From assembly GCF_000188695.1 (NCBI RefSeq), contig NW_004754926.1, positions 1,061,249 to 1,116,248 of the forward strand: a stretch of DNA of 55,000 nt, written 5' to 3'. Both the position numbers and the translations under genes were made by a program. The DNA comes from Salpingoeca rosetta (taxonomy: Eukaryota; Opisthokonta; Choanoflagellata; Craspedida; Salpingoecidae). Under the pieces are notes generated by a model that saw nothing but the letters and a program-made list of their open reading frames with translations, was not told the origin of the DNA and ran no database searches. Below are positions 33,411 through 46,711 of this stretch, piece after piece (positions within the stretch are counted from its first letter, which is position 1; the number at the start of each line of letters is the position of its first letter).

Positions 33411-35186
33411 TGCGTGTTGATAGGAGAGCGCGTGAGCATGCATTCGGTTCATGTCACCACAGCGAGGACGGCAAAGTACACACAAAAAGTGTGTGCACGT
33501 GTTTCGACGTGCAAATGTGAACAACAAGCACTTCATCAAGCGTGGGTGTCAGCCCTGCAAGCACGGTGCATTGGTTGCGGACCAGGTTGAGGAGAACGCC
33601 GATGCTGATGACATGCTCCTGTGCGGCGAAGATGGACGACGGCGGAGCGCCTGTGATCTTCCACGGCTGCTGCGGCGTGGGCAGCGCTACAACAACGGGT
33701 GCGCGGTCGCCGAGCCCGCGGCGAAGCAGGACGGGGAGGAGGCGGCTGGCAAGGTCAATCCAGTTGCCGGCACGGTCAAGCAGCTGCGCAGGGTACTTGC
33801 TGACAACCTCAGGCGAGAGGCGCGCGTGGATCATCGTGTCAAACTTGTAGTGCGGGTCAACGGGCGACAGGAACAGCGACGAAAACGCTGTGCGTTGTGT
33901 GTGTGTGTGTGTGTATGTGTGTGTGTGTGAGTGTGTGTGAGTGTGAGTGTGTGTGTGTGTGTTTGGGTGTGTGTGTATGTGTATATGTGAGCGTGAGTGT
34001 GGAGTAGGATGAGGGAGAGATAACAGTCTGAGCAAGATTCAAGCGGAGCAAGACCAGGGTTCAAGTTCAAGCGTGAGATGCATGTTTCAAATGGAGACCG
34101 ACACGCGGCAAAACCCGGAGCAAGAGACAGCAGGAATATGGGCTTGCACGTGTGACAACAAAGTGGCAAAGGAATGACGGCATGCGAAGACAAACCGTTT
34201 GTTTCGTCACTGTCGAGTAGTTTGATGGCGCGCGCTGCTTCAAACCGCAGCTCATCGTACTGGCCGCTGAACACATGCAAGCACATGAAACCAAACACAC
34301 GCACACATACACGCGAATGTACGAGTAGGGGGAGAGGTGCATGTGTTAACCAATGAGCTGGGCAACACTGGAGTGTAAGATGTTCAAAGGCATCCACAAA
34401 GCGCGTACGTTCACAAACACGCGCCACGACCATCAACAGCACCACGAACGCCGACACAAGTACAACCAATACAGCCACCATCAACGACATGCAAAGCGCG
34501 TACATGGTCATGTGGCCGAGGAGATTACAGAAGCCAGACGGGTCAACAAAGGTGACGAGGAAGGCCTGCTGGATGTCCTCAATTGGGGGCGGAACAGCGC
34601 CAACGTCAATGTAGTGCTTCATGGCGAGCGGCTCTTCGTTCCACTTGCTTGATGCAATCACTGCCATTGTCTTCCGCACCATCTGGTACGCGCTCGCCTC
34701 GCGAGGAACCTGAGGAGTGGGCGGCGGGGCGGGAGGTGCGGTGTGAGGGGAGGCGGGATGTAACATGCAAGATGGATCAAATGTTGGGGGTAATTGACGT
34801 CTCTCGCGCAAATTTCCACCGCACACACACATGCACACATACATTCACACATACATTCACACTGACAAGTACAGACAACCATACACGTAACGCACACACA
34901 AGCACACGCACACACCTGTCGCTGCTGGATGAGGTGGATGAGGAGCATGGTGGCGGTGAAACCGTTCATGACGCCAAATGTGCGCGAGTTCATGCCGCGC
35001 TGGCGCAACCACGTCTGCAGCACAACGAGCAGGCATTGGGTGACGGGTGGTGTGAGGTAGTGCAGCATCGGTATGGGGAGGTGCCGAATGACACGCACAC
35101 ACATGATTGTGCATGTTGTCATGAACATGAATGAACACACACATGCACACACACAGAGCAGCAGGAGGTGGCCAGACCACAATGCA

Positions 35187-35252
<66 letters not shown>

Positions 35253-35571
35253 GTGTTCAGGGTGCGTACCTTGAGCAGGAGGACGGCCTCCTTGAAGTTT
35301 GGCCCAAGATCCTTCGTCGCGTTGGCGACAAACTGCGACATTCATTGTGCACGCAGATGCGGACGCAAGCGTTTGTGTTGCACAGGGACATGGTGAGAAA
35401 GCAGGAAGCAAGCAACTGGACATGTGAACATCACCTGAATCATGCCAGTGGCATGACTAACATACACTCATGTGCAGCCAAGTACGCGGGTGTGGGCGCA
35501 CCTTTGCGTGCTCCATCATCAGCACATCTTGCAAGATGCGAAGCGTGTACCGCGGCGTCGCCGTGCCTGAT

Positions 35572-35615
<44 letters not shown>

Positions 35616-36918
35616 ATGTGGTAACAATGTCAGCACAGCACAATTTGTATTCAAGTAGTTGTGTGTGTGTGTGTGTGTGTGCTCTTTGTGTGTGCTGTGT
35701 GTGTTTGTGCTTGTTGGAATGGTTCACACTGTCGGGTTGCTGCGCGCTGCGTGGCGGCGGTTGCCATGTGTAGAATTCATGTCGAACCTGTGGTTTGTGT
35801 GCCAAAGTCGAGGTCCTTGTGCTGCGGGTACAGAAGGTGCAGATCTGGCCAGTCGAGTGTGTTGTGCTTCGGGCCAAGCTGGTTCGGCTGTAATTCAGCA
35901 ATCAACAGCAGCGCACGGATTAGAAATACACGATGTTCGACCCAACAACCATGGCGGCGGCTAGGGCACAGCACAGTCGTGTGCACAGTCGCAATCCCTG
36001 ACATTCGCCTACGCAACCCCATCATCTCACTTGTGTACACGCACGCACGCACGCATGCACTCGCGCAACAATTACCCATCTCCCTTGTGTACCTTGAAGA
36101 AGTCCTTTGGAGCGATGGCGTGGATGACAATACGGAAACGGCTTGGTCGCGGCTCGCCATCTGCCGTGTTGCCATTACCGTCGTTGTCGTCGTTGTCGTC
36201 GCCAGCGCCTTTTGCGGCCTTGCGCTGGCCCGGCTTCGGGCGCGCACTTGTGGCTGCGCTCTTGAGAGGAGTGATGCACAGCACGGGCTTCAGCTCATCC
36301 CCCTGCAGGCAGGCAGGCAAGGGCGGTGGTGGATGAGGAAGAGGGAGGACATGCAAGTGGTGGGCAGTGTGTGTGTGTGGGGGGGGCGGTGTTGAAGTTT
36401 CAATTCGGTGGGGAGATGCGCATGTGCATGCGCCCATGTCTGTCAGTCTGTCTGTTTGATTGGCTGGCTTTGAGTCTGTCTGCATCCAGCTCCTATGCCC
36501 ATATCTGTGTGTGTGTGTGTGTGTGTTTGTATGTATGTATGTATGTATGTGTGTGTTTGTGTGTGTGCGATGCGTACCTGGAATCGCTCATACGTGACGC
36601 TGTGGATGCCGTCAAGCTTAGCGGCAATGCCGGCGATGTGTGCAAGGAAGGCTGCGCGCTTGTACAGATACCGAAACCGCTTCCGGTCTTGGTGCTAAGG
36701 GGATATGCAACGCGTTGAATGTGTCGAGGCGAATAAAGCGCAAGCAGTTTGGGTGTGTGTGCATGTATGTGAGAGTGTGAGTGGACGAGAGATGAGCAGT
36801 GTGAAGTTGGTGAATGTGTGGAACCACGAGATGCACCGTGAGGTATGCGTGTGTGTATGTATGTGTGTATGTGTGTGTATGTATGTGTGTATGTGTGTGT
36901 ATGCGTGTGTGTATGTAT

Positions 36919-36951
<33 letters not shown>

Positions 36952-37632
36952 GCTTAGGGCGAGAGCAAGGACGCAATGCCGAAGCGAAACGAAATTGTGC
37001 GCGTGCGTGTGCGTCAGTCAGCACCTGCAGGAGGGCGCGCGGCATCTGAATGCAGACGTCCACGTCCAGCGTCGGCTGTGCAAGCAGCGACCGGCGAACG
37101 CTGCCAACATACTCAACTGCAACAGCACACACACACACAAGGGCAGGTACAGTCAACACCATGTCACAGTATGCGGACGTAAAGAAAAAAAAAAAACATT
37201 ATGCGCAGAAGACACTGCTGATCGCTCCGTGCAACGGACTGTGCAGTTGTCAGCAAGACACTCCTCTTTCCCATGATCCAACAAACAGCACATCTACACC
37301 CTTGTGAAAACAACATCAACATGCCCGCAAACGTCCTGCACACATTGCACATGTGAAGCCACACAACCCAAACTGACCGGCACATTGGCGGGATTCGGTC
37401 CCGCCGTTGAGCTTGAGGTCGAGCGCAAGATCGCCATCGAGGTCCTTTGGATGAAGCGGCGGTTGGAATGGAACCGGGTACTTGCCATCAACCTTGTTCT
37501 TTCGCACCTGCACACAACACATGCACGCACACGTGCACACATGTTGTGCATGGTGCCGTTGACATTAGCTGTGCAAACACACCAGATAGAGCTGTGTTCA
37601 AGCGGTTGCACTCGGCTCAAGAGCCGCATTTG

Positions 37633-37705
<73 letters not shown>

Positions 37706-38632
37706 CACACACACACGCACGCAGGCACACACACACCTTAATCTGCTTCATTGTCTCAAAGCAGGTGAGGGAGTCTGCAATGTTGTTGACGCACTCCTGT
37801 ACGTACTCGGGGACCTTGGCGGCCTTGACGTGCTTCAGCAACTCTTCCATCTGGTACGCAGGTTGCAAGCAAGCAACAAGTGTGAATCAGGCAAGTACGC
37901 ATCAACAGCGATGAGAAACAGCAAACAAGAGCGGCACGGGGGTGTGCTGCCGCAAGTGTGGCTGTCGCTGAGGTTGTGCACATATGTGTGTGTGTGTGTC
38001 TGTGTCTGTGTTCGTGTCTGTGCCTGTGCCTGTGCCTGTGTGCGCATCAAAGCAGCTCAGCAGCGACGCATGCCCACCTGGAAGCGAAAGAGGCCGGATT
38101 TGAAGAGGCTGTCTGCTTCGCGAAGCGTTTCCAGCTCCTTGCGTGATGGCAGGGCGTACAGCTGCTTTGTGGAGCGCAGGGCTGAGGGTCCAACTTGTTG
38201 TTGCTGCTGTTGTTGCTCCTCGGCGTCTGGTGCGGGGGCTGCGAGCTTGTTCTTGGCGACGTCGTCCTCGTCCCACACCTCGACGGCGGCGGCGTCGGCG
38301 GCCTTGAGGGGCTTCGGGGCCTTGGCGGCTGCCTGCTGCTTGGCCTTCTTCTTGCTCTTCTTTGACTGGGGCTTTGGCTTGTCGGCTGCGGCTGCTGGAC
38401 GCGCGTCGGACTCAAAGGTGCCCACCGTGGCCATGTTCTTGCTGATGGCCTGCACCTTGTTCAGGATGGCCGTGTGGGTCTGCTGAGGGTCCTCTGCCTG
38501 CTCATCCTTGGCTGGTGCCTGCTTGCCCTCCTTCTCTTCCTTCTTCTTCTTGTGCTGATACTTGGCGCCCTTTGTGCTCTTGCGAGGATCAATGCGATCC
38601 TTCGCAAACAGCATGTACGACTGCCTGCCCAT
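29976..38632 (-). CDS. NOL6: Nucleolar protein 6 / UTP22, SSU processome component
   Basis: Twenty exons, in transcript order: 38632-38078, 37850-37737, 37507-37378, 37116-37025, 36694-36578, 36302-36093, 35887-35788, 35566-35502, 35332-35270, 35014-34916, 34709-34504, 34266-34196, 33887-33583, 33350-32340, 32050-31867, 31568-31477, 31277-31220, 31007-30610, 30344-30291, 30071-29976. All phases agree, giving about 1,339 residues. NOL6 landmarks in order: RKELETLREADSLFKSGLFR, MEELLKHVK, the nucleotidyltransferase-like VEYVGSVRRSLL and LDVDVCIQMPRALLQ, RYTLRILQD, TWLRQRGM, FVNFWGDKATLR, TTRLAKRW, GFLRFLHLLASHNW, and FWYDELGGPVI near the end. In the family's best-studied members it works in the small-subunit processome in early pre-18S rRNA processing. 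The Lys/Gln/Ala-rich first exon makes this protein about 190 residues longer than the human one. Confidence 0.92.
33351..33582 (-). repeat. NOL6 intron whose acceptor is the end of a CA repeat
   Basis: On the coding strand a (CA)n run (about 33352-33409 on the plus strand as TG) continues directly into CACACAG|GAG, the acceptor of exon 14. The donor at the other end is GTCCGC. Confidence 0.7.
35190..35252. repeat. (ATC)n trinucleotide repeat in a NOL6 intron
   Basis: About twenty uninterrupted ATC units (GAT on the transcribed strand) lie 18 bases downstream of the exon 9 donor on the coding strand. A pure tract of this length is likely to vary between isolates. Confidence 0.85.
37634..37736 (-). 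repeat. CA/TG repeat forming a NOL6 donor site
   Basis: Exon 2 of NOL6 ends AAG and continues on the coding strand as GTGTGTGTGTGCC and a long (TG)n run, so the repeat itself supplies the GT donor. Confidence 0.7.
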
Positions 38633-38963
<331 letters not shown>

Positions 38964-41954
38964 TTAGAATCTTGTTGGGCGTTTCCTTCCGGAGAACTTT
39001 GAGTCGCGCTTGACAGAGTTTTCGCCGTATTTCTTGCGCCGAGACTCCTTCTTCTTCATCATCCATTCCCGCGACTTGACACCGGCCCGCTTCTTCCGTC
39101 GTGCTGCAGCGCAAACAAAGAAGCACACACACACACATGGAAGATACACGCGCACATATACACACACATATACACACACATACGCGCGCATACGCGCGCA
39201 CACAAACATAGAAGACACACGCACATACAAACACATACATACGCACAAGAGTACACGGCGACGTGAGTGACAACAAAACATATGAAACACGGCATGACGA
39301 TTGACAGGCGCAAGGCCAGGCCTGCCGGTGGTTCGTTGCAAGCAAGGGCATGCAGAAGCAGCAGTGCACCTTGCCGGCGGCGGTCTGCGCGTGTGTATGC
39401 AACCGTGCTCTGGCTCGCCGTGTCACGCATCATGTCAGACTTGCCCGCGGGTACACTGCCAACCACGCCGGCAAACAGGCACAGGAAGATTCTGCGCACA
39501 GTACGAGCACACCACATGCATTGGTAGGTGGTCAGCGACCCAACGGTATTCACACACATGCACATGTGTGTATTCTTCACAGACGTCTCGAGCACAGACG
39601 CAGGCATGCAGACACGCGTCAATCGCGCACGACGCCACGCCAATCACACAACGCCCACCACCAGAGGGCAGCACCCACACCACGGCCATCCACACGATGG
39701 CAACGCACTTCTTGGCGCGTGTGCTGTTCGGGTAGTCGATGACAATACCGCCAGTGAAGCCGCACTTCATCGCCTGCTGCGTCACAAGCTGCATCTGCTC
39801 GTGTCCGACCAAGACCCGCAGCCACAGCCATGATGTGGAGTACGTGTGTGCGTATGTGTATGTATGTGGGTGAGTGTGTGTGCGTGTGTGTGCGTGTGTG
39901 CGTGTGTGTGTGCGTGCGCGTGTGAATGTGAATGTGTATGTGCGTGTGTGTGTGTGTGTGTGTGCGTGTGTGTATGTATGGGTGTGGGTGTGGGTGTGGG
40001 TGAGTGTATGTGTGTGCGTGTGTGTGTGCGCGTGTGTTGTGCCTTTCCCTTGCCCTTCGCAGTGGTCGTCGACAGGTGAACCGAACAAGCGAGAGACAGG
40101 CTGCACATGAACCCCCCCCCCCAACACACACACACACGGACGCACCTGCTCCGGACTGTCTGGGTAGAACTGGAACACCGCCCTCGCTCCATGCGCCTGA
40201 ATCATCGCAACAGCAGCGCACAAGTCAAACGACGCCAAGTCAGAGCAGCGTGCATGTGTTTCGCTGTTGGTGTATATGTGTGTATCTGTGTGTTTACATG
40301 TGTGTATCTGTGTGTGTGTGTGTGTGTGCGTATGCATGTGCATGTGTGTGTGCACGCACCATGGCGCCGTAGAGGGTGGTGAAGAAGTGCTTAAGGCGCT
40401 TGATGGGGTTGTGTGATGATTTGTCCTGGTTGCAAAGCCACTGCAGCGCCGACACGCTGCACGAGCAAAAAGCAGACACAAACCAGTAAACGCGCAACCG
40501 CGCACAATCACACACGCGCAATCACACACGCGCAATCGCACAGTCCAAAACAAGCGGCAATGAGCGAACACAGCGAGAATATGGTGCGCGCGCCAGCAAA
40601 GAACAGGAAAGCGCAAGACTGCAGCATCCCCGACCGCCGTTGTTTGCACCTGATGACGCCATCAAAGGAGCCCGGCTGGAATGGCACGCCCTGGCCCATG
40701 TCCTGGTGAATCAGGTCGCCGCCACACTCCCGCTCGGCTGCAACCTCTGTCATGGCACACGCACAGAGGGGAGCGCAGGCATGAGACATGTGGACAGCAA
40801 CAGGCCGGGGGCCATGATTACAGAGTTGCGCAGTGTGGAACGGCATGAGTGGATTGAAAGACAAATCACACGTAAGACACAAGCGTAAAGACACAAGCAT
40901 CATCAACCGCGTCAAAGCGCACAGCGGCATTCCAGGCAACGGGCCAGATGCGGATGCTGAACGATGCTCCAGTCTTACCGAGCATGTCGCCAGAGATGTC
41001 AAAGCCAACCCAATGGTGTCCGTGATCGCTGATGGTTTCTCCGCTCAAGCCAGAGCCACACCTGTGACAACATTGGGCAGAAAGTCGAAGAGAAAAAAGG
41101 GTTGATATCAGATGCGCACAAACAAGTGTGCGTGTGCATGTGTGTGTGCATGCGTGTGTGTGTATGTGTGTGCGTGTGTGTGTTTGTGAATGTGTGCGTA
41201 TAAGAGCTTCTGTGCAACGTCACACACATACGAGGGCTGCGTGGCAAGGCACTGTGTCATGCGCGACGGTGCACTGCACTGTGGGCTTTCATGGGTGTGT
41301 CCACGGCCCACTCCACCTTGCCCCCCTCCCCTCCAACCCGGCTTCCACCATGCTGCCGATTATTCCGGTGTTCTCACCCGATGTCGAGAAGGAACCCCGG
41401 CGTGTCTTCGGGAAGTGCGAGCAGCTCCAAGCACCGTTCTGTCAACTCCCGCTGAATCTGGATCATACGAGTGCTGTGCACCAAAAGCAAAGAGAGTGTC
41501 ATGTTAAGTGTGTTGCTTACTCGTGTGTGTGTATGCGTGTCTGTGTGTATGCTTGTGTGTGTGTGTGTGTGTGTGTGTTGCTTGCTCGTGTGTGTGTGTG
41601 TGTGTGTGTTGCTTGTTCTTGCGTGTGTTACTTGTTCGTGTGTACATGTACAGTTGTGGGTCTGTGTGAACACAAATCCGCATCAGGGCGTTGTGGATTT
41701 ACACGATAGACCCAGCCACCCACACAAATCGAAACAACACGAGTTGTGGGCCTTACTTGGATGTGTACTTGCGAGCTTCCTCCGCATTGTAAAACTGACA
41801 ACGCACGTGTGCGGTGAGATGGCTGCATTTGATGAAGCAACAAACCAATCAACACAACACAGAAACATACACAACCACAACCACAAGCACAACCACAACC
41901 ACAAATAAGTACACTCACGATCTCCGGTGGCGCGGTGTACTCTGGGCGAGACAT
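38964..41954 (-). CDS. BUD23: 18S rRNA (guanine-N7) methyltransferase BUD23
   Basis: Ten exons, in transcript order: 41954-41919, 41794-41757, 41473-41378, 41061-40979, 40746-40650, 40456-40360, 40196-40146, 39794-39709, 39491-39370, 39103-38964. All phases agree and give 281 residues, the length I recall for human BUD23. The start MSRPEYTAPPEI resembles the animal RPEHGGPPE start. The S-adenosylmethionine site reads LLDIGCGSGLSG, with HHWVGFDIS after it. IHQDMGQGVPFQPGSFDGVI and SALQWLCNQDK follow. KCGFTGGIVIDYPNSTRAKK and the basic tail GVKSREWMMKKKESRRKKYG with SGRKRPTRF close it. The enzyme, with its TRMT112 partner, makes the m7G mark in 18S rRNA and is needed for 40S maturation. Its start is 378 bp from the divergent RPS9 start. 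Confidence 0.95.
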
Positions 41955-42332
41955 GGCTGGCTCTGCTTGCTCTCTGCTTGCTCTTTGCTTGCTCTCTGTT
42001 TGCTCTCTGCTTGCTCTCTGCTTTTGTTTGCTTGGGTTTGCTTTGCTTGGTGGTGTGTGTGTTTGGCTCTCTTCTTGTCTCGGCGTGCGCCCTTGTCCGG
42101 GGTGGGTCGAGGATTGGGTGGTGATATTGGTTAATTGTCCCAACTCAGCAAGTGGTAAAGCGGAGCCGAATATCTTTCGGAGATTTTCTGATGCGCGGCC
42201 TCGTGTTCACGCTACGGAGAGCAGGCGAAGAACAAGCACGGGAGTTCACTTTAAAGCGAGCCGGGGCTCACATGCAGTGCCTTTTTCCCTGATCTCGCAC
42301 ACGACCACCCGAGCACCACCACCAGCACAACT
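41955..42332. promoter_or_regulatory. Shared upstream region of divergent BUD23 and RPS9
   Basis: 378 bp separate the two start codons. The BUD23-proximal part is a run of TTGCTCTCTG-type repeats (41963-42025), pyrimidine-rich on the plus strand. The RPS9-proximal part is GC-rich and ends in a CACCACCACCAGCACAACT leader. No TATA box is seen. Co-regulation of two 40S genes from this region is an inference. Confidence 0.4.
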
Positions 42333-44138
42333 ATGGGTCGCATCAAGGGCGTGAAGGCAGCACCCAAGGTCTGCAGCAAGACCGCTGAGGGTCCCCGCCG
42401 CCCCTTCGAGAAGGAGCGTCTCGACCAGGAGCTCAAGCTCGTTGGCGAGTACGGCCTCCGCTGCAAGCGCGAGGTGCGTGGGCCGCCGCTGTTTGTGTGT
42501 GCGCGTGTGTGAATGTGTGTGTGTGCATGAATGTACATGTGTGTGTATGTGTGTGAATGTGCGTGTTTTTGCAAACCAGCCCAGCCCAGCCCAGCCAATC
42601 CCAGCATGCCGATGACATTGAAAACGATGAGAGTGATGATAGAAACGGAGCAAGCATCGTGTGCAGCAACACTCCTCCTACCAACGATGCGCTCCCCGCT
42701 GTTGCCGACGAACACACGCAGCTCCTCTGTGTGCATGCAGTGCCCGCGTGTCTGGGCTGAGGGAGACAACCGCAGCACGTGCACGTTGCAGATTCATCCC
42801 TGGTACACTACCACAGCAAGCAGTTCACCACACCAGCAGCCCGAATCTATCACATACATCAGCATCAGCATTGCCCAGCTTGGGTAGCAGTGCATGCCTT
42901 TTGGCCATGTGTGGTGGTGCATCCCAACACTCATCATCATCACTTTTTTGTCTGCTCTTGCACGTGGCTTCTGCTTCCTGGTTCGTAGGTTTACCGCGTC
43001 AAGCTGACCCTTGCCAAGATCCGTAAGGCAGCCCGTGTGCTTCTCACCCTTGAGGAGAACGTAAGTTTGTGTGTGTGTGTGTGTGTTGTGTGAAGTGCGC
43101 AACGTTGTTCCCTGTCTTCAAGCACGTGCTGCCTTGTTTCTTTTGCAGTCTGAGTTGACCGCATGAATCCCCTTTGCTGACGCTCCCATGTTCATGTTCT
43201 CCTTCTCTTCCTCTTCTGCTTTCTCTCATCATGTCTCACTTGTGGTTTCTTTCTTCTTCAGGACCCCCGCCGTCTTTTCGAGGGCAATGCGCTCCTCCGC
43301 CGTCTTCTCCGCATCGGCGTGCTCGATGAGGAGCACATGAAGCTCGATTACGTCCTCGGTCTTAAGGTGCGTTGCTGTTTCTGTTGTTGTCGTCGTGGCT
43401 GCGTGGGAAGCATGCGTTTTCTTGCGTATGCATGTGCTGTGCTGTGTGTGTATGCATATTTGTGTGTACAGTGTGTGTACCGCACGGCTGTCTTTCCTCG
43501 CGAAGAGTTACCCATGTGTGCTTGCTGAACTCACGCTGTTTGGTCTCCTATTGCGGGTTTTTGTACTTTGTGAACAGATTGAGGATTTCCTCGAGCGTCG
43601 TCTGCAAACACAGGTGTTCAAGCTCGGTCTCGCCAAGTCTGTCCACCACGCCCGTGTCCTCATCCGCCAGCGTCACATTAGGTTCGAACAAGCATGACAA
43701 TGCTCACGCACATCATGCATGCCGTGCCCCCCCCCCTGTTGTTTTGGTCCCCATCCTGCCGCGTGGTCGCAAGCCTCGTGTGCCCAGTCTTTTTATGTCC
43801 ATCAACATCCTTTGGTTGTTAGTTTGTTTTGGTGGTACATTGCATCGCGTGTTATCACCCATCATGACTCGCACGTGTGTGTACTGTCGTATCGTTCTTC
43901 AGCCTCCACACCTCACACCTTGTTTCACCCTTGCCGCCTCCGCTCCCGCTTTTTGTGTTTTTCTCGCCTTGACAGGGTTCGCAAGCAGCTCGTGAACGTG
44001 CCCTCCTTCACCGTGCGCGTCGACTCTGCCAAGCACATTGACTTCAGCGCGAAGAGCCCCTTCGGTGGTGGCCGCCCTGGCCGTAACAAGCGCAAGAAGA
44101 TTGCCGCCCGTGCCGAGGCTGCTGGCGACGAGGAGTGA
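42333..44138 (+). CDS. RPS9: 40S ribosomal protein S9 (uS4)
   Basis: Five exons (42333-42473, 42989-43060, 43262-43366, 43578-43681, 43976-44138, TGA) give 194 residues, the usual eukaryotic length. All junctions are in phase with strong donors such as GTAAGT. The sequence is typical uS4: [59 protein letters not shown], then the S4 RNA-binding motif across [19 protein letters not shown] and [19 protein letters not shown]. The end is basic then acidic ([19 protein letters not shown]). It binds 18S rRNA early in 40S assembly. Unlike its neighbours it has few CA/TG repeats in its introns. Confidence 0.97.
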
Positions 44139-45285
44139 TTGTCTCCGCGCTTTGGTGTTGTTCGTGTGACATTTTCTTGAATCCGTATCGCGCAGTAAAC
44201 AGCCTCCCCGCGCTACATCCCATTGAAGAAACAAAGACGGTGGCACCCTTGCGTGTGCCTGTGGGTGTGTTTGTGTGTTGGCGGTCATGGATGTGAAGGA
44301 CATCGTGTATCTGCAAAGTGTGCGTTCACACTGTGTTGTTTTACGTGTTCCCTCATCTCATCTCACAACAGATCAAATCAAGTGATTGTGGCCTTGTTGC
44401 TGTGTTTATCGTGGAAGTGGATGGATGGATGGATGAATTCACGGCTAGAGTGCGGTGGGTGAATATGTTGGTAAAGGGCAGGCAAAGGATGACAACAGCA
44501 AAGCCGCCGGCACCACCTGGCCCTCAAGCCACACACTAAGGCACGCAAAACATGGGGCCGGACACCACGCAAGCAAACGAAAAGCCAAGGCGAAGGTGGG
44601 AGCGATAACAAACGGGGAGAAAGGAAGACAAGAAGGAGGCTGTTGAACATCACACAGCGCACCTCCACTTTTTCACACGGACACTTGACACTTGACACTT
44701 GACACTGGGGTGGAGCCGCAACGTGAACACATGCGGCCTACACGCGCTCGCGACAAGGAAGAAGAAACAGGGCAGCCTATCACAGACAACCAACATACAA
44801 CAGGAACCACAGTGTGTGTGTGTGTGTGTGCGTGCGTGTGCGTGTGCCCTTCACCTTCAACTAACACAACGCACACAACTCACACAACTCACACAACTCA
44901 CACAACGCACGTTTCGAAGAAACAACAAATAGGAAGCGCATGCTAATATCAACCTGGCACGGCACAGAAACCGACGGCAGCAGCCAAACTATGCGTCACA
45001 TCGAGCATATCACAGCAAGAACATACGCCCGTTCAATGCGTTAAGCACGACGCCGCGCTGATGACGTTAAATTGACAACAGCAGAGCACACACAAAGACG
45101 TGCCCGTGCGTGCATGTTTGTGGGTGCGCGAGCACACGCACACACACACCACCAAACACACAAGCACATGTGCATGCATGCATGCACGTATCGACAACAA
45201 CCTCATCTTCGCTCACAGGCCAATCTAATCAAAGCCCTGTCCACGCCACACACATACACACCACACCACGCCACCCCACGCCACG

Positions 45286-45319
<34 letters not shown>

Positions 45320-45389
45320 CAAACGAGATACACACGCACCGACGACGACATGCGCACACATGTAGCTGTTGTTGCAGGTTGATGGCGGT
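44139..45389. other. 1.25-kb intergenic region between convergent RPS9 and eIF1A
   Basis: Contains both 3' flanks. Visible repeats are (GGAT)n near 44420, a tandem CACAACTCA array at about 44870-44910, and a CACGCCAC/(CA)n stretch at about 45245-45320. No conserved reading frame or RNA gene was recognised. Confidence 0.5.
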
Positions 45390-45854
45390 TTAGAGGTCAT
45401 CAATGTCGACGTCACCACCGACGTCAAAGTCCTCCTCGTCGCCTGCGTTGTCAACCTCGGCGAAGACAACGGTGTCGTCCTGCTCCTTGTCGGAGTCGCC
45501 GCCCTCGTTGAGCTTTGTGTCGGCTGGGAGCTGCCCGTTCTTGATGAGGTTTCGCGCCTCGTCCATGGTGTACTTGAGGATGATGTCGCACTTGCCGTCC
45601 TGGTAGTCGCGCAAGCTGACGAGAATGATGTCGTCCTTGTTGATCCACACCTTCTTGCGCATGGTGCCGCGGATGTGGCCAAGGCGCGTCGTGCCATCGA
45701 AGCAGCTGCACTCGCAGCGCCCGTTGCCGAGCATGCGCGTCACCAACGCGTACTCCTGGCCCTCATCCTTGAACACCAGCTCGCGCCTGTCCGGCTCGTT
45801 CTGGTTCTTACCGCGGCGGCGGTTCTTGCCTCCCTTGCCCTTGTTCTTCGGCAT
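45390..45854 (-). CDS. EIF1AX: Translation initiation factor eIF1A
   Basis: An intronless frame of 154 residues starts at the ATG complementary to 45852-45854. The basic N-terminal tail ([20 protein letters not shown]) leads into the OB-fold: [58 protein letters not shown], then [16 protein letters not shown]. The acidic C-terminal tail ends DIDDL, against DIDDI in animals. eIF1A binds the 40S A-site, promotes scanning and start-codon choice, and contacts eIF5B through its tail. Lack of introns is unusual among its intron-rich neighbours, although the sequence is fully intact. Confidence 0.97.
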   Translation of the reverse strand: MPKNKGKGGKNRRRGKNQNEPDRRELVFKDEGQEYALVTRMLGNGRCECSCFDGTTRLGHIRGTMRKKVWINKDDIILVSLRDYQDGKCDIILKYTMDEARNLIKNGQLPADTKLNEGGDSDKEQDDTVVFAEVDNAGDEEDFDVGGDVDIDDL

Positions 45855-46323
45855 CTTGGACGTGTGCTCTTTGCGGTGCTTCTACTTGCTTCTTCTGCTG
45901 CTGTTGCTGGTTGTAACGCTCGCTTGTCCTTGGGTGGATCGCTTGTGGAGGTTGTCTGCTGGCGCTTGGCGGGAGAGTTGTCAGCTGAAAAAAATGAACG
46001 ACCACCTCTCTCGCAAGCACACGTGTGCGTTGCAAATTGCCACCGACCGCGCAATTTCCTGCAAAGCATCAGTTACAACAAACGCACAAACAACAGCTTG
46101 GTGTGGATGGCAGCGCTGTGTCCTTCCTCCCACACGCGCGCGCTTCCTCTCTGGTGTATGTGACGTTGCTGGCGCATGCTGGGGACTTCCCTGTGTCTTG
46201 CTTGCAGCAAAAAGATTGAAAAGCTTCCTTGATTGCAGTCAGTCCAGGTGGTGGCGAAGCGGGACGGTGAAACTTGACACGGCGCTGTCCAAAACAGCAA
46301 ACAGGCAGCGTGCTGCTGAGACG
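45855..46323. promoter_or_regulatory. Region between divergent eIF1A and the 46-54 kb gene
   Basis: 469 bp lie between the two start codons. A CACGTG hexamer sits at 46020-46025 inside CACACGTGTG. The eIF1A-proximal part has CTTCTG/CTGTTG repeats. No TATA box is evident. Confidence 0.35.
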
Positions 46324-46677
46324 ATGGAGGAGGATCAAGCATCGCTGCGGGTGCTGGATGTGGTGCAAGAGTACTTGAAGAGCACGGGCTTCACACAGTG
46401 GTTGCGAGACAACGTACAAGCCCTCGTGACACAGCCCTTGTTGCCGTACAACCCTTACTCATGGCTCTTGACCAAGTGCATGGCCCGTGCCACCTTACCC
46501 AACCTGGATCGATCCTCCCATCCCCTGCCAGCCATAAACCACATCCACGAAGATGACCAACTCCCGGGCGATCTCGTCACGTTCAGTGGTGCGCACTAGG
46601 GGAGGAAGGGTGTGTGAGGGGGGGGGGTGTCTGCGCTCTTTTGTTCGTGTCTGTGCTCTTTTGTGCGTGTCTGTCTC

Positions 46678-46711
<34 letters not shown>

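Noticed and set aside
42130..42220. tRNA-like A-box string (TCAGCAAGTGGTAAAGC) upstream of RPS9
   Set aside because: No B-box match follows at the right distance and no acceptor stem can be paired.
45072..45382. Short plus-strand frames 3' of eIF1A
   Set aside because: They are CA-repeat peptides in the 3' flank with no similarity to anything recognised.
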